A DNA stretch of 64,000 bases from Yersinia kristensenii (GTDB lineage: Bacteria > Pseudomonadota > Gammaproteobacteria > Enterobacterales > Enterobacteriaceae): the NCBI RefSeq assembly GCF_900460525.1, contig NZ_UHIY01000001.1, forward strand, positions 3,968,001 to 4,032,000. The letters run 5' to 3'. Shown here in pieces: positions 13,772 to 26,200 of the stretch (the first letter of the stretch is position 1; every line of letters begins with the position of its first letter). The notes beneath the pieces are model-generated. The model had not been told where the DNA came from, did not search any database, and was given only the letters and a program-made list of their open reading frames with translations. A program made the translations under genes and the position numbers.

Positions 13772-15226
13772 ATGCTCAGGAAAAATAACAAACCCTTCTC
13801 TCTCCGAGCACGGTTTCTTATGGCGACAGCAGGCGTCATTCTGGCGCTGTCATTATCTTATGGTATGGTCGCCGTCGTCGGCTATATTGTCAGTTTTGAT
13901 AAGAATACGTTCAGCGCACATCGCGGCGAAAGTAACTTATTTTTCAGTCTGGCCCAATGGCAAAATAACAAGCTTAGCATTTCGGTGCCGCCAGAGCTTG
14001 AGCTGAACATCCCAACTCTGGTTCTGATTTATGATAAGGATGGTAATATCCTGTGGCGTCAGCGGCATGTGCCTGAACTTGAGTCTCATATCGAAAAAAG
14101 CTGGTTACAAAAGCCGGGATTTTATGAGTTGGATACCGGAACACATATCAGTAGCATGATGCTAGGCGATAATCCGAAAGCACAAGACCAGCTCAAAAAA
14201 TATGACGATACCGACAGCAGCGCGTTAACTCACTCTGTATCCGTTAATACTTATCCCGCGACCTCCCGCTTACCACAGCTCACCATTGTAGTTGTCGATA
14301 CCATCCCGCAGGAATTGCAGCGCTCAGACTTGGTTTGGAACTGGTTTAGCTATGTCTTACTGGCGAATTTACTGTTAGTTGTCCCCTTGCTTTGGCTAGC
14401 CGCCTATTGGAGTTTAAGGCCGATTAAAGCGCTGGTCAGCCAGATAAGTCAGTTAGAAAAAGGCGAGCGCGAACAATTGGATGAGAACCCGCCTCGTGAA
14501 CTACAAAGCTTGGTGCGAAATCTTAATATCTTGCTGACTAATGAACGCCAGCGCTATACCAAATACCGCACGACACTCTCAGACCTGACTCATAGTCTCA
14601 AAACGCCACTGGCAGTATTGCAAACAACCTTGCGCTCTTTACGCACCGGTAAGCAGACAACTATTGAGGAGGTTGAACCTATTATGCTCGAGCAGATAAG
14701 TCGCATCTCTCAGCAAATTGGTTATTACCTGCATCGAGCCAGTATGCGTTCTGAACATAACGTATTGATTCGTGAAATTCATTCTGTTCCCGCCCTACTC
14801 GATAGCTTGTGCAGTGCGCTGAATAAAGTGTATCAACGCAAAGGCGTGGTATTGACGTTGGATATTTCGCCTGAAGTCACTTTCTTGGGTGAACGGAATG
14901 ATTTTATGGAAGTAATGGGTAATGTTTTGGAGAACGCATGCAAATATTGCCTGGAGTTTGTCGAAATAACCGCCCTACACTCAGAAAAACAGCTCACAAT
15001 TGTCATTGACGACGATGGGCCGGGCATTCCTGAAAGTAAACGACAATTGATTTTCCAACGCGGCCAACGTGTAGATACTTTACGACCAGGACAAGGGCTT
15101 GGATTATCCGTTGCCGCTGAAATTATTGAGCAGTATCAAGGTAAGATAACCATCACTGAAAGCCATTTAGGTGGAGCAAGGATGATGGTGACCTTTGGCC
15201 AGCAAAATGATTATCACGCTGATTAA
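13772..15226 (+). CDS. phoQ: Sensor histidine kinase PhoQ
   Basis: Inner-membrane sensor of Mg2+, acid and cationic peptides; 484 residues. Transmembrane helices lie at about 17-40 and 192-213 and flank a periplasmic PAS-like sensor. The HAMP segment follows, then HisKA with the phosphorylated His at about 274 ([13 protein letters not shown]) and the HATPase motifs NACKYC, DDGPGIP and GQGLGLSVA. The periplasmic acidic patch that holds divalent cations in E. coli and Salmonella is reduced here to YDDTDSS. See the finding. Confidence 0.97.
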   Translation: MLRKNNKPFSLRARFLMATAGVILALSLSYGMVAVVGYIVSFDKNTFSAHRGESNLFFSLAQWQNNKLSISVPPELELNIPTLVLIYDKDGNILWRQRHVPELESHIEKSWLQKPGFYELDTGTHISSMMLGDNPKAQDQLKKYDDTDSSALTHSVSVNTYPATSRLPQLTIVVVDTIPQELQRSDLVWNWFSYVLLANLLLVVPLLWLAAYWSLRPIKALVSQISQLEKGEREQLDENPPRELQSLVRNLNILLTNERQRYTKYRTTLSDLTHSLKTPLAVLQTTLRSLRTGKQTTIEEVEPIMLEQISRISQQIGYYLHRASMRSEHNVLIREIHSVPALLDSLCSALNKVYQRKGVVLTLDISPEVTFLGERNDFMEVMGNVLENACKYCLEFVEITALHSEKQLTIVIDDDGPGIPESKRQLIFQRGQRVDTLRPGQGLGLSVAAEIIEQYQGKITITESHLGGARMMVTFGQQNDYHAD

Positions 15227-15309
15227 TAAAATTTGCCCACCCCCCCTGATACTAATGGCAGGCATCCGTTATAATCACAGGCAAGTTCACCCCCTATCCT
15301 GGAATAAAC

Positions 15310-16431
15310 ATGGATTACCAACTCAATCTCGATTGGCCCGATTTTCTGCAACGCTATTGGCAGAAACGCCCCGTCATTCTCAAACGTGGCTTTACAAACT
15401 TTATTGATCCTCTTTCGCCCGATGAGCTTGCTGGCTTAGCAATGGAGAATGAAGTCGACAGCCGCTTGGTGAGCCATGAGGCGGGTCGCTGGCAAGTGAG
15501 CCATGGCCCATTTGAGAGTTTTGATCATTTAGGTGAAACTAATTGGTCACTGTTGGTTCAGGCGGTTGATCATTGGCATGAACCCGCAGCGGCCTTAATG
15601 CGCCCATTCCGCAAGCTCTCTGACTGGCGGATGGATGATTTAATGATTTCTTTCTCTGTGCCTGGTGGGGGTGTTGGCCCGCATTTTGACCAATATGACG
15701 TTTTCATCATTCAAGGCACGGGCCGTCGTCGCTGGCGAGTCGGTGAGAAAACGGAAATGAAGCAGCATTGCCCTCACCCTGACTTGCTGCAAGTTGGCCC
15801 ATTCGACGCCATTATTGATGAAGAAATGGAGCCAGGTGATATTCTCTATATTCCACCGGGCTTCCCTCATGAAGGCTATGCACTTGAAAATGCGTTGAAT
15901 TACTCAGTCGGTTTCCGTGCGCCTAATGGCCGTGAACTGGTCAGCGGCTTTGCTGACTATGTGCTTTCTCGCGAGTTAGGCAGTTACCGTTACAGTGATC
16001 CGGACTTACAATTACGGGAACATCCCGCCGAAGTGCTGCCACAAGAAGTCGATAAACTTCGCAAGATGATGCTCGATTTAGTCCAGCAACCGGAGGAGTT
16101 CCAAAACTGGTTTGGCGAATTCATTTCTCAATCACGCCATGAACTGGATGTCGCCCCACCAGAACCCCCTTATCAGGCGGGGGATGTCTATGAATTACTC
16201 CAACAAGGCGAAGAGTTACAACGCCTTACTGGTCTGCGTGTTCTGCGTGTTGGTAATCAGTGCTTTGTTAATGGTGAATTGATTAATACACCGTACTTAT
16301 CAGCCGCCGATGCATTATGCCAACACTTCAGTGTTGATGCGCAGAAGTTGGGTGATGCGCTGGAAGATCCATCTTTCCTGGCCATGCTGACCGCACTGGT
16401 GAACAACGGTTATTGGTATTTTAACGACTAA
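15310..16431 (+). CDS. roxA: Ribosomal protein uL16 arginine hydroxylase RoxA (YcfD)
   Basis: JmjC/cupin 2-oxoglutarate oxygenase of 373 residues that hydroxylates Arg81 of ribosomal protein L16 in E. coli. The Fe(II) facial triad is visible as HxD in GPHFDQYDVF and the distal His in PPGFPHEGYAL; between them RRRWRVGE fits the substrate-binding strand. It lies 83 bp behind phoQ. The Y. pestis equivalent (YPO1632) was reported as the last gene of the phoPQ transcript, so PhoP control is plausible. Confidence 0.93.
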   Translation: MDYQLNLDWPDFLQRYWQKRPVILKRGFTNFIDPLSPDELAGLAMENEVDSRLVSHEAGRWQVSHGPFESFDHLGETNWSLLVQAVDHWHEPAAALMRPFRKLSDWRMDDLMISFSVPGGGVGPHFDQYDVFIIQGTGRRRWRVGEKTEMKQHCPHPDLLQVGPFDAIIDEEMEPGDILYIPPGFPHEGYALENALNYSVGFRAPNGRELVSGFADYVLSRELGSYRYSDPDLQLREHPAEVLPQEVDKLRKMMLDLVQQPEEFQNWFGEFISQSRHELDVAPPEPPYQAGDVYELLQQGEELQRLTGLRVLRVGNQCFVNGELINTPYLSAADALCQHFSVDAQKLGDALEDPSFLAMLTALVNNGYWYFND

Positions 16432-16454
16432 CTTTTGGCTTATTATGCACAAAT

Positions 16455-16476
16455 GCCCCATAAATGGGGCGTTTTT
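16455..16476 (+). terminator. Terminator after roxA
   Basis: GCCCCAT-AA-ATGGGGC followed by GTTTTT, 23 bp after the roxA stop. It also separates roxA from the convergent pepT. Confidence 0.85.
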
Positions 16477-16486
16477 AATCGGGCGG

Positions 16487-17728
16487 TCAGACTGACGACT
16501 CTTTAGCCCGTTTGGCCGTTAATTCAGCAATTCTCATGATAACCGCCACCGCTTTCTCCATTCCTTCCAGTGTTATAAACTCATGTTTACCATGATAATT
16601 ATAACCGCCGGTAAAAATATTGGGGCAAGGTAAACCCAAGAAAGATAACTGGGCGCCGTCAGTGCCACCACGGATAGGCTTCATAATAGGCGTGATATCG
16701 CAATCGTGCATCGCCTGTTGCGCTATCTCAATGATATGTGGATGCTTAATAATATGCTCACGCATATTGTAATAGCTATCATCCATAACAATTTCGATAT
16801 AACAGTCACGGTGTAAACCTTTACCGACCCGCTTGGCGATATCCACCATATTTTTCTTACGCGCTTCAAATCCATCGCGGTTAAAATCGCGCACGATATA
16901 GTGCATTTCTGCCCGTTCAACCGTGCCTTTAATGCTTTGCAGATGATAAAAACCCTCATAACCTTCAGTACATTCAGGGGTTTCATTCGCCGGTAATTCC
17001 TGATGGAAACGGGTTGCCAGCGACAGTGCATTCACCATCACTCCTTTAGCACTCCCCGGATGAACATTATTACCAACAATTTTTATTGTCACCGAGGCCG
17101 CATTAAAATTTTCGAACTCGAGTTCACCCACACCGCCGCCATCCACGGTATAAGCCCATTGGGCATCAAATTCATCCACATTGAAGAAACGCGCACCTTT
17201 CCCCACTTCTTCATCTGGCGTGAATGCGATACGGATATCTCCATGCGGAACATTATTGTGCTTTAAGCGCACCATCGCGGTGATAATTTCCGCAATGCCC
17301 GCTTTATCGTCGGCACCTAATAGGGTTTTACCGTCAGTGGTAATCAATGTATGCCCAAGTAATTGATGCAAGACGGGGAACATTACCGGGGACAAAATTT
17401 CATCGCCTATCCCTAAAGCAATATCACCACCACGGTAGTTTTCTACAATCTGTGGATTAATATTTTTCCCCGGGAAATCGGGTGAAGTGTCAAGATGAGC
17501 AATAAAGCCAACCGTAGGGACCGGCCAGGTAACATTTGCAGGTAATGTTGCCATCACACAGCCGTGGTCACTCAAACTAACGTGAGAAAACCCCAGCGAC
17601 TGCAACTCCTGTTGCAACGCCAGAGCCAGCTTGCGCTGCCCTTCAGTGCTCGGCACGGATTTTACATTGGCTTTTGCTTGGGTATCAAAAGAAACATAGT
17701 TGAAAAAGCGGTCGAGTAATTTGTCCAT
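16487..17728 (-). CDS. pepT: Peptidase T (aminotripeptidase)
   Basis: M20-family zinc exopeptidase that removes the N-terminal residue from tripeptides in the cytoplasm. The start chosen is [12 protein letters not shown] at 17728 (413 residues), behind AAGGTGGGAA; the frame stays open to 17758 but adds no conserved sequence. Metal ligands are seen in [28 protein letters not shown] and YHGKHEF. In E. coli pepT is FNR-dependent; I saw no clear FNR box here. Confidence 0.96.
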   Translation of the reverse strand: MDKLLDRFFNYVSFDTQAKANVKSVPSTEGQRKLALALQQELQSLGFSHVSLSDHGCVMATLPANVTWPVPTVGFIAHLDTSPDFPGKNINPQIVENYRGGDIALGIGDEILSPVMFPVLHQLLGHTLITTDGKTLLGADDKAGIAEIITAMVRLKHNNVPHGDIRIAFTPDEEVGKGARFFNVDEFDAQWAYTVDGGGVGELEFENFNAASVTIKIVGNNVHPGSAKGVMVNALSLATRFHQELPANETPECTEGYEGFYHLQSIKGTVERAEMHYIVRDFNRDGFEARKKNMVDIAKRVGKGLHRDCYIEIVMDDSYYNMREHIIKHPHIIEIAQQAMHDCDITPIMKPIRGGTDGAQLSFLGLPCPNIFTGGYNYHGKHEFITLEGMEKAVAVIMRIAELTAKRAKESSV

Positions 17729-17840
17729 GGTTCCCACCTTCATAATAGTGAATATCATTATGGGGAAGTGATCACCATCAAATATTGCGTCAGGTCAGCT
17801 TTAGACAAACTTAAGTCAGAATAAAAAAGCAATATAGGAA

Positions 17841-17998
17841 CAACGCTGCGGCTCTCAATTAAGCAGGGTATTACCCAAGTAATTGGAGTTGCAGCTAGGC
17901 AGCCAACGAGCAAATCCCGATGAGCTGACTCAAGTCAGTGATTCGGGTGAGTGAGAGCCGCTAACAACGCTGCGGCTCTCAATTAAACAGGGTAATTA
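17841..17998. repeat. Intergenic repeat element with flanking direct repeats (copy A)
   Basis: A core (17871-17962: TTACCCAAGTAATTGGAG, GATGAGCTGACTCAAGTC, AGTGATTCGGGTGAGTGAG) is flanked by nearly identical direct repeats starting CAACGCTGCGGCTCTCAATT at 17841 and 17966. Two related copies lie at 27905-28015 and, in part and inverted, at 32897-32941. The core is partly self-complementary. It resembles the miniature palindromic repeats common between Yersinia genes (YPAL-type), though I cannot confirm the family name. The right end abuts the cobB stop codon. Confidence 0.75.
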
Positions 17999-18832
17999 GT
18001 CGCCTTCGCGATTCTCGCCACGGGTTGTTAAAAATTCACGCACATATTCCGGAACCACTTTACTGGCTAAACCGTAGTGTTTTTCATCAAATTGGCTCTC
18101 GACTTGGCTAGGCTCCAGATTCAACTCGACAGTATGAGCACCGTGCAAGCTTGATTCATGAACAAACCCGGCCGCCGGATAGACATGCCCGGAAGTGCCA
18201 ATCGAAATAAAGAAATCAGCCTCAGCCAGCGCCTGATAGATTTCATCCATTTCCATCGGCATTTCACCAAACCACACAATATGTGGGCGCAAGGGGGATG
18301 GGAATTGGCAACAATGGCAGCGCTCGTCCGCACTGAGGTCACCTGGCCAGTCCAGCACTTGACCAGATTGCGTACAGCGGACTTTCAGTAGCTCGCCGTG
18401 CATATGAATCACGCGCTTGCTACCCGCCCTCTCATGCAAATTATCTATATTCTGAGTGACCAGCACAAAATTATCACCCAGCACCGCTTCCAAATCAGCG
18501 AGTGCAAGATGGGCAGCATTCGGCGCAATGTCGGGCTGCTGTAACTGGCGACGGCGTGCATTATAAAAAGCTTGAACCAATTCAGGGTCACGGCGATACC
18601 CTTCCGGCGTCGCAACATCTTCCACCTGATGCTCTTCCCACAAACCATCCGCCGCACGGAAAGTCCGAATGCCTGACTCAGCCGAGATACCTGCCCCTGT
18701 CAGAACCACCACAAACGGCTTCTTCATTTCTGATGTTGCAGCACTGTCTCGATGAAAAATACGGGAGCGAAAACGTTGATGCCGCAAGTGCTTATTCTTA
18801 CGAAACCGACACAGCCGATGGCGAATGCGCAT
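17996..18832 (-). CDS. cobB: NAD-dependent protein deacylase CobB (sirtuin)
   Basis: Removes acetyl and succinyl groups from lysines of metabolic enzymes using NAD+. 278 residues. The sirtuin motifs [26 protein letters not shown] and HMHGEL (catalytic His) are intact, and zinc cysteines are seen in VRCTQS and RCHCCQF. The basic N-terminal extension ([17 protein letters not shown]) matches the long form of enterobacterial CobB; a shorter form could start at the Met at about 18727. It lies 24 bp after nagK. Confidence 0.95.
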   Translation of the reverse strand: MRIRHRLCRFRKNKHLRHQRFRSRIFHRDSAATSEMKKPFVVVLTGAGISAESGIRTFRAADGLWEEHQVEDVATPEGYRRDPELVQAFYNARRRQLQQPDIAPNAAHLALADLEAVLGDNFVLVTQNIDNLHERAGSKRVIHMHGELLKVRCTQSGQVLDWPGDLSADERCHCCQFPSPLRPHIVWFGEMPMEMDEIYQALAEADFFISIGTSGHVYPAAGFVHESSLHGAHTVELNLEPSQVESQFDEKHYGLASKVVPEYVREFLTTRGENREGD

Positions 18833-18856
18833 AACTTTTACCTTTTATGGATATTG

Positions 18857-19789
18857 TTATTTATTATTTGTTGGCTGACGCTCAGACAAATGCAGAAACG
18901 CAGCGCCGCGAACGCCGCCCGCATCACCATAACGCGCTTTTTCAATGCGCGGCAAGCGGGCTACTCGCAGTAAATGCTGCGGTAAACGTTTGGGAAGTTC
19001 TTGATAAATATGCTCGAAATTAGATAATCCTCCGCCAATCACCACCAGATGGGGATCTAGCATGGTCAATAAATTGCCCAGACATACCGCCAGCACATCC
19101 ATAAATCGCTCAACATGAGCCACGGCTTTGGATTCACCGACTTTATAGTTAGCAATAATTTCAGTGGCGGGCAAAGATTGCTGATTGAAGTGTTTATACA
19201 TCCATTCAAAACCACGCCCTGAAATGTAATTTTCAATACAGCCGTGATGGCCACAACCACAAGGCACCCGTGGAATATCAGCGCCCAGAATATCCAGCGC
19301 ATCGACTGGCAAGCGGAAATGGCCAAATTCACCGGTGATATGATTGCGCCCACTGACAATACTGCCATTCACAATCAGACCGCCGCCGACCCCCGTGCCG
19401 AGAATCAAGCCCAAGACAGTAGGATAGCGGCGGAATTCAGGATCCCAGGCTTCAGACAGTGCAAAGCAGTTGGCATCATTATCAATTCGAACTTCACGCC
19501 CAATTAACGTGGAAAGGTCACTTTGTAAGGATTGCCCCATTGCTGCTGGCACATTCGCCGTGAACACCGTGCCATCATCAGCATTTGGCAAGCCGGGAAT
19601 GCCAATACCCACACTGCCTTTAACCCCACAAAACTCATCAGCTTCCAACGTTAACTCCTGCAATGTTTGCAGGAGTTGCCGATAATCTTCACGCGGCGTA
19701 GGAACCCGCTTATGCCAGATTCGTTGCAGGTTAGCATCAAAAACGCCTAACTCAATTTTGGTGCCACCCATATCAAAACCGTAATACAT
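18857..19789 (-). CDS. nagK: N-acetyl-D-glucosamine kinase
   Basis: ROK-family sugar kinase that recycles GlcNAc from peptidoglycan turnover to GlcNAc-6-P. 310 residues. The ATP-binding [13 protein letters not shown], catalytic Asp region [26 protein letters not shown] and the zinc-binding ROK motif HHGCIENY with PCGCGHHGC are present. Order nagK-cobB, downstream of lolCDE, is the same as in E. coli. NagZ, which releases GlcNAc in the same pathway, is encoded at 30296-31324. Confidence 0.95.
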   Translation of the reverse strand: MYYGFDMGGTKIELGVFDANLQRIWHKRVPTPREDYRQLLQTLQELTLEADEFCGVKGSVGIGIPGLPNADDGTVFTANVPAAMGQSLQSDLSTLIGREVRIDNDANCFALSEAWDPEFRRYPTVLGLILGTGVGGGLIVNGSIVSGRNHITGEFGHFRLPVDALDILGADIPRVPCGCGHHGCIENYISGRGFEWMYKHFNQQSLPATEIIANYKVGESKAVAHVERFMDVLAVCLGNLLTMLDPHLVVIGGGLSNFEHIYQELPKRLPQHLLRVARLPRIEKARYGDAGGVRGAAFLHLSERQPTNNK

Positions 19790-19855
19790 AAGCTTGCCCC
19801 TTACCCATTATTGTCCAGAAGAATTATTGTTAGTTTGACTTATTTTTAGATTTTT

Positions 19856-21115
19856 TTATTGCCCGCTCAACACCCGCGCCGGATCAATACGGCTGGCACG
19901 ACGAGCCGGATACCAACTGGCAATTAAGCTCAACACCAACGCGGTTGCCAGCACACAGGCCACATCAAACCAGTGTAATTCTGACGGTAAAAAGTCGATG
20001 AAGTATATATCGCCCGACAAAAATTGATGCCCGACCAGCTTTTCTAGCCCCCGGATAATGTTGGTTAATTGCAAAGAAACAATCACCCCGACCACCGCCC
20101 CGCTAACACTGCCGATAAGCCCCGCCAGCAAGCCATACCACATAAAAATGGCACGAATGAGGCCATCTTTAGCCCCTAATGTGCGCAAAACTGCAATATC
20201 GCTGCTTTTATCTTTAACGGCCATGACCAATGTCGAGACAATGTTGAAACTGGCTACCCCAATCACCAGCACCATAGCTAAGTACATGATAGTGCGGATC
20301 ATTTGGATGTCACGATACATATAACCATAGGTGCCAATCCAACTACTGATATACACATAAGCATTGGAAGCTTCACCGGCGCTACGCACCAGTTGGTTGG
20401 CGTTGTAGACATCATCCACCTTGATGGCTATACCAGTGACACTGTCACCCATATCCAGATATTGCTGTGCATCAGTCAAAGGTACCAATGCCAGGCTATG
20501 ATCCAGTTGTCCGCTCAATTGAAAAACGCCCGCCACCTGCAAGCGAATGCGCTTAGGTTGCAGCAATTTCATCTCAGGGTCGCTATTGGGGATCATCACC
20601 GTCAGCCATGACCCCTGCTTCACGCCCAGCGCATCGGCCAGACCTTTACCTAAAATAATCTGCTGTTGACCGGCCTTGAAATTATCCCAAGCATGGTCAA
20701 GGACAAAGCTGGGGAGCGCGCTGAGATGCTGTTCGCTCTCAGGATCAACCCCTTTGACCTCTACCGCGCGCAATTGGGTGGCGTTTTCAATCAAACCGGT
20801 GAATTTGATATAAGGTGCCGCCGCCACAATGCCGGGTACTTTTTCAATCCGCTGTAAAGTTTGTGCCCAGCCGCTAAATGGCTGATTGACGACCGCAATT
20901 TCACCATGAGGTACCACCGCCAAAATACGGTTTTTTAGCTCACGTTCGAAGCCGTTCATGGCACTTAAGCCGACGATCAGCACCGCAACGCCTAGAGCAA
21001 TCCCCAAGGTAGAGATGACTGAAATCAGTGACACCATGCCGCCGCGACGGCGACCACGGCTAAAACGCAAACCGATTAACAGTGAAAGTGGCGAAACGCC
21101 CATTCCCATCGCCAC
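19856..21115 (-). CDS. lolE: Lipoprotein-releasing system permease LolE
   Basis: Membrane subunit of LolCDE, which extracts mature lipoproteins from the inner membrane and hands them to LolA. About 419 residues with one N-terminal membrane helix, a large periplasmic domain and three C-terminal helices. The GTG start overlaps the lolD stop by one base (TAGTG); an ATG two codons later is an alternative. The N-terminus carries a short MGMGV insertion before [15 protein letters not shown]. Confidence 0.95.
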   Translation of the reverse strand: MAMGMGVSPLSLLIGLRFSRGRRRGGMVSLISVISTLGIALGVAVLIVGLSAMNGFERELKNRILAVVPHGEIAVVNQPFSGWAQTLQRIEKVPGIVAAAPYIKFTGLIENATQLRAVEVKGVDPESEQHLSALPSFVLDHAWDNFKAGQQQIILGKGLADALGVKQGSWLTVMIPNSDPEMKLLQPKRIRLQVAGVFQLSGQLDHSLALVPLTDAQQYLDMGDSVTGIAIKVDDVYNANQLVRSAGEASNAYVYISSWIGTYGYMYRDIQMIRTIMYLAMVLVIGVASFNIVSTLVMAVKDKSSDIAVLRTLGAKDGLIRAIFMWYGLLAGLIGSVSGAVVGVIVSLQLTNIIRGLEKLVGHQFLSGDIYFIDFLPSELHWFDVACVLATALVLSLIASWYPARRASRIDPARVLSGQ

Positions 21116-21819
21116 TATTGCGCCCCCACCAACGTCAAGTGCTGCTGTAATTGGCCGTCACGCATTTCTAACTGACGACTCATACGTTTGGCCAATTGCA
21201 AATCGTGGGTGACGACTAAAAATGCCGTCCCTTGACGAACATTCAATTCACCTAACAAATTAAAGATGCTATCGGCATTCCGCTGGTCAAGGTTACCGGT
21301 CGGCTCATCGGCCAGCACCAGCGACGGGTTATTGACCAGTGAACGGGCAATCGCCACCCGCTGGCGTTCACCACCAGATAACTCCGACGGGCGATGTTTG
21401 CTACGTTTTTCCAGCCCAACCGCCGCCAACATGGCGCGGGCTTTATCCTGCGCTTCACTCGGTTTCGCACCGCCAATCAATAAGGGCATCGCCACATTTT
21501 CCAATGCGGTGAAATCAGGGAGCAAATGGTGGAATTGATAGATAAAACCTAACTCACGGTTGCGTAATTCCGCTTTCGCCGTGGAAGACAGTTGATTCAG
21601 TGAACGCCCTTGATAAATCACTTCGCCGGAAGTGGGGGAATCCAGCCCGCCCAACAAATGCAATAAAGTACTTTTACCCGAACCAGAACTGCCAACAATT
21701 GCCATCAGCTCACCGGCTTCAATGGTAAACGATACATTACGCAAGACATCGGTATGCAGTTGGCCTTCCTGATAGCGTTTACACAGATTTAAACACTGTA
21801 ATAAAGGATGATTACTCAT
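21115..21819 (-). CDS. lolD: Lipoprotein-releasing ABC ATPase LolD
   Basis: ATPase of LolCDE, 234 residues starting MSNHPLLQC. Walker A is GSSGSGKST, the signature is [15 protein letters not shown], Walker B is [12 protein letters not shown], and the switch His is VVTHD. Its start overlaps the end of lolC by 8 bp and its stop touches lolE, giving one tightly coupled operon lolC-lolD-lolE. The longer frame to 21909 lies inside lolC and is ignored. Confidence 0.97.
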   Translation of the reverse strand: MSNHPLLQCLNLCKRYQEGQLHTDVLRNVSFTIEAGELMAIVGSSGSGKSTLLHLLGGLDSPTSGEVIYQGRSLNQLSSTAKAELRNRELGFIYQFHHLLPDFTALENVAMPLLIGGAKPSEAQDKARAMLAAVGLEKRSKHRPSELSGGERQRVAIARSLVNNPSLVLADEPTGNLDQRNADSIFNLLGELNVRQGTAFLVVTHDLQLAKRMSRQLEMRDGQLQQHLTLVGAQ

Positions 21820-23014
21820 AGCGTAAAGCCTCGGCAGGTTGTGCGGCGGCAGCGCGCCAGGAAGGGTAAAGCGTGGAGAGCAAAGCAATCGCCATCGCCA
21901 ACAAAGCAATCACGGTTACCTGAACCGGGTTAATCTCGACCGGCAAGCTGGCACCATCAATCAATAAACCCAGCACCGGTATAATAGTGTTCAATTGACT
22001 GGCAAGTAAAATACCCAGCCCGGCACCGAGTAAAGCACCAATCACCCCGGCGGTAGCCCCCTGCACCATAAATACCAGCATAATTTGCCGGCGGCTTAAT
22101 CCTTGGGTTTGTAAAATAGCCACTTCGCCCTGTTTTTCCATCACTAACAGGCCGAGCGAGGTAATGATATTAAAGGCCGCGACAGCAATAATCAGGCTAA
22201 GTAATAACCCCATCATGTTTTTTTCCATCCGAACAGCTTGGAAAAGCTCGCCTTTACGCTCACGCCAATCTTTCCAAACCATTCCTTCCGGTAAGGTTTG
22301 TTGGCTCAAGCTATCGACGGCCAGCGGCTGTGAAAGGAATAAACGCCAACCGGTAATGTTACCCGCGGGATAGCGCATCAGCCGTGATGCATCCTGCTGA
22401 TTAACCAACATTTGGTAGCCATCCACCTCACTGTCAGCGGCGAAGGTTCCAATAATGTTAAACAGGCGCTGGCTAGGAATACGCCCCATCGGGGTAAATT
22501 GGCTGGCACTCGGCACCATCAAACGCAGTGTTTCACCGCGTTTAACCCCTAATTGACCGGCCAATTTTTCACCGAGGATGATATTGTAACTCCCCGGCTG
22601 TAAATCCTTCAGGTGCACATTAACCAGGTAATCACTCAGAGGCTCATGCTGATTGGGGTCAACCCCCAGCATCACTCCGGCGGCTAAATTGCGCGCACTT
22701 TGCAACACCACATCAGCAGTGGTCAATGGCACGACATCGGTGACGCCAGTCAATGATTTCAGTGATGAAGCAGGCATTTTACTCGGGTCGAGAGAACCTT
22801 GTGGCGTGCTAATGAGCGCCTGTGGCATCAGCCCCAAAATATTATTCTGCAAATCGCGCTCAAAACCATTCATCACAGATAGCACTGTGATCAATGCCAT
22901 CACTCCCAGAGTGATGCCAATGGTCGAAAGCCATGAAACAAACCGACCAAAACGGTCAGATGCACGCCCGCGCATATAACGCAGGCCAATAAATAATGCG
23001 ACAGGTTGATACAT
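21812..23014 (-). CDS. lolC: Lipoprotein-releasing system permease LolC
   Basis: First gene of lolCDE, 400 residues. Shares the FtsX-like layout with LolE: a helix near the N-terminus ([25 protein letters not shown]), a periplasmic domain that contacts LolA, and three C-terminal helices. The gene is divergent from mfd across a 244-bp gap that must hold both promoters. Confidence 0.96.
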   Translation of the reverse strand: MYQPVALFIGLRYMRGRASDRFGRFVSWLSTIGITLGVMALITVLSVMNGFERDLQNNILGLMPQALISTPQGSLDPSKMPASSLKSLTGVTDVVPLTTADVVLQSARNLAAGVMLGVDPNQHEPLSDYLVNVHLKDLQPGSYNIILGEKLAGQLGVKRGETLRLMVPSASQFTPMGRIPSQRLFNIIGTFAADSEVDGYQMLVNQQDASRLMRYPAGNITGWRLFLSQPLAVDSLSQQTLPEGMVWKDWRERKGELFQAVRMEKNMMGLLLSLIIAVAAFNIITSLGLLVMEKQGEVAILQTQGLSRRQIMLVFMVQGATAGVIGALLGAGLGILLASQLNTIIPVLGLLIDGASLPVEINPVQVTVIALLAMAIALLSTLYPSWRAAAAQPAEALRYE

Positions 23015-23258
23015 GAAATCTGTTTAGATCCTGTTGCTAAAACAAAGTGATCGAGGATAATAAAGGGTACTACCGCTTTATGGAACCATTAACCGCCTAT
23101 ATCTCCGGCTTTTATTCCAAATCAGAGCGCCAATCTGTGGCTATGCCTTCTCACGTGCTAGGATAGCCTCCGAGATAATTTGTCGTCTGTTGTGCTGAAA
23201 CTGTCCTGTTGAAATAAAACACGGGCCAACCCTATACCAAGAGACTGTTTAACTGCTT

Positions 23259-26200
23259 ATGTCCCAACAACATCGTTATTCATTGCCGACGCGCCGTGGC
23301 GACACCCGCCAGTTGGGTCAGTTGACTGGTTCCGCTTGCGCCGTCGAGTGCGCAGAAATCATTGAGCGCCATGATGGCCCGGTAATGCTAATTACCCCGG
23401 ATATGCAAACAGCGCTGCGACTGCGTGATGAGATTCAGCAATTTTCCCCCCGTCCGGTGAACACCCTTTCTGACTGGGAAACACTGCCTTACGACAGTTT
23501 TTCGCCTCATCAGGATATTATTTCGGCGCGCCTTTCGAGTTTGTATCACCTTCCAACCATGGAACGCGGCGTTATTATTCTCCCGATTAATACGTTGATG
23601 CAACGAGTTTGCCCGCACGAATTCCTGCATGGTCATGCGTTGGTGATGAAAAAAGGCCAGCATCTGTCACGGGATAAGTTGCGCGCTCAGCTTGAGCAAG
23701 CAGGATATCGCAGTGTCGATCAAGTCATGGAACACGGTGAGTTTGCTACCCGTGGGGCCTTGCTTGATTTGTATCCGATGGGCAGTGAAGAACCCTATCG
23801 CATTGATTTTTTTGATGATGATATTGACAGTTTGCGTGTATTTGATGTGGATTCACAGCGCACATTGTCAGAAGTTGAGCAAATAAATTTACTACCCGCT
23901 CATGAATTCCCGATAGATAAAAACGCCATTGAATTATTCCGCAGCCAATGGCGGGAACAGTTTGAAGTGCGCCGCGATGCAGAACATATTTACCAGCAAG
24001 TGAGCAAAGGTATCTGGCCTGCCGGTATTGAATACTGGCAACCGCTGTTCTTCAGCCAACCATTGCCCACACTCTTTAGTTACTTGCCTGAAAATACCTT
24101 ATTGATCAATACCGGTGATTTGGAAAACTCGGCGGAGCGCTTTTGGCTGGATGTTAACCAACGCTATGAAAGCCGCCGTGTTGACCCAATGCGCCCCTTG
24201 CTGGCCCCAGAAACTTTATGGTTGCGGGTCGATTCACTCTTCAGTGCGCTAAAAGAGTGGCCGCGGGTTCAGTTTAAAACGGAAGCATTACCGGCAAAAA
24301 CGGCCAATACCAATTTACATTACCAAGCGCTGCCAGATTTAGCGGTGCAGGCGCAGCAAAAAGCCCCGTTGGATAATCTGCGGCGCTTTATTGAGTCTTT
24401 CAGCGGTAGTGTCGTGTTCTCGGTGGAAAGTGAGGGCCGACGTGAAACCCTACAAGACTTGCTGGCGCGGATAAAAATCAGCCCGACGCTGATAACCGAG
24501 CTATCTCAGGTTACGGCACCCGGCCATTATCTGATGATTGGTGCCGCTGAGCGCGGCTTTCTCGACAGCGATAAGCAATTAGCGCTGATTTGTGAAAGCG
24601 ACTTACTGGGCGAACGCGTGAGCCGTCGTCGTCAAGATAATCGCCGCACCATCAACACCGATACCTTGATCCGCAATCTGGCAGAGTTGCGCCCCGGTCA
24701 GCCGGTGGTGCATCTGGAACACGGTGTTGGCCGCTATCTGGGCCTGACCACGTTAGAAGCGGGCGGTATTAAAGCTGAATACTTGATATTGACCTATGCC
24801 GGTGAAGATAAACTGTATGTGCCGGTCTCATCATTGCATCTGATCAGCCGCTATTCCGGTGGGGCAGATGATAATGCGCCGCTGCATAAATTAGGTGGCG
24901 AGGCCTGGAGCCGCGCACGGCAGAAAGCAGCCGAGAAAGTGCGTGATGTGGCGGCCGAGCTGCTGGATATCTATGCACAGCGCGCCGCTAAATCTGGTTT
25001 TAAATTCAAGTTGGATAAAGAACAGTATCAGCTGTTTTGTCAAAGCTTCCCGTTCGAAACCACTCCGGATCAGGAACAGGCCATCAATGCGGTGCTCAGT
25101 GATATGTGCCGACCGCTGGCCATGGACCGCCTGGTGTGTGGGGATGTCGGCTTCGGTAAAACCGAAGTGGCCATGCGAGCGGCTTTCCTGGCGGTGGCGA
25201 ATAATAAGCAAGTGGCGGTATTGGTGCCGACCACCCTGCTAGCCCAACAGCATTTTGACAACTTCCGCGACCGCTTTGCGACCTGGCCGGTGCGGATTGA
25301 AATGATGTCCCGCTTCCGCAGCGCCAAAGAGCAGCAAGTGATTTTGGATCAAGCGGCTGAAGGGAAAGTCGATATTGTTATCGGTACCCACAAATTGCTG
25401 CAAAGTGACCTGCGCTGGCAAGACCTCGGCCTATTGGTGGTCGATGAAGAACACCGCTTCGGTGTGCGTCATAAAGAGCGCATCAAAGCTATGCGCGCCG
25501 ATGTCGACATTTTGACCCTCACCGCCACGCCAATTCCGCGCACACTGAATATGGCAATGAGCGGCATGCGCGATTTATCCATTATTGCCACCCCGCCCGC
25601 GCGCCGTCTGGCGGTAAAAACCTTTGTGCGTGAGTATGATAGCTTGGTGGTGCGCGAGGCGATTCTGCGCGAAATTCTCCGTGGTGGGCAGGTTTATTAC
25701 CTGTATAACGACGTAGAAAATATTGAAAAAGCCACCCAGCGACTCGCTGAATTAGTCCCGGAGGCACGCATTGCCATCGGCCACGGCCAGATGCGTGAGC
25801 GGGATCTGGAGCGGGTGATGAATGATTTCCATCATCAGCGTTTTAACGTGTTGGTCTGTACCACCATTATTGAAACCGGTATAGATATTCCGAGCGCCAA
25901 TACCATTATCATCGAACGCGCTGATCACTTTGGCCTGGCACAATTGCACCAATTGCGCGGCCGTGTTGGGCGCTCTCACCATCAGGCCTATGCTTACTTG
26001 CTCACGCCGAATCCGAAAGCCATGACCGTCGATGCCAAAAAACGGCTGGAGGCGATTGCGTCACTGGAAGATCTCGGTGCTGGTTTTGCCCTGGCAACTC
26101 ATGACCTTGAGATTCGTGGTGCCGGTGAGCTATTAGGCGAAGATCAAAGTGGCCAGATGACCACCATCGGTTTCTCTTTGTATATGGAGTTACTGGAAAG

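Noticed and set aside
23015..23258. Regulatory boxes between lolC and mfd
   Set aside because: Divergent promoters must lie here, but no operator matched a known consensus well enough to report.
24895..25242. 115-codon frame inside mfd in another frame
   Set aside because: Low-quality Arg/Trp-rich translation typical of an out-of-frame reading of GC-rich coding DNA.
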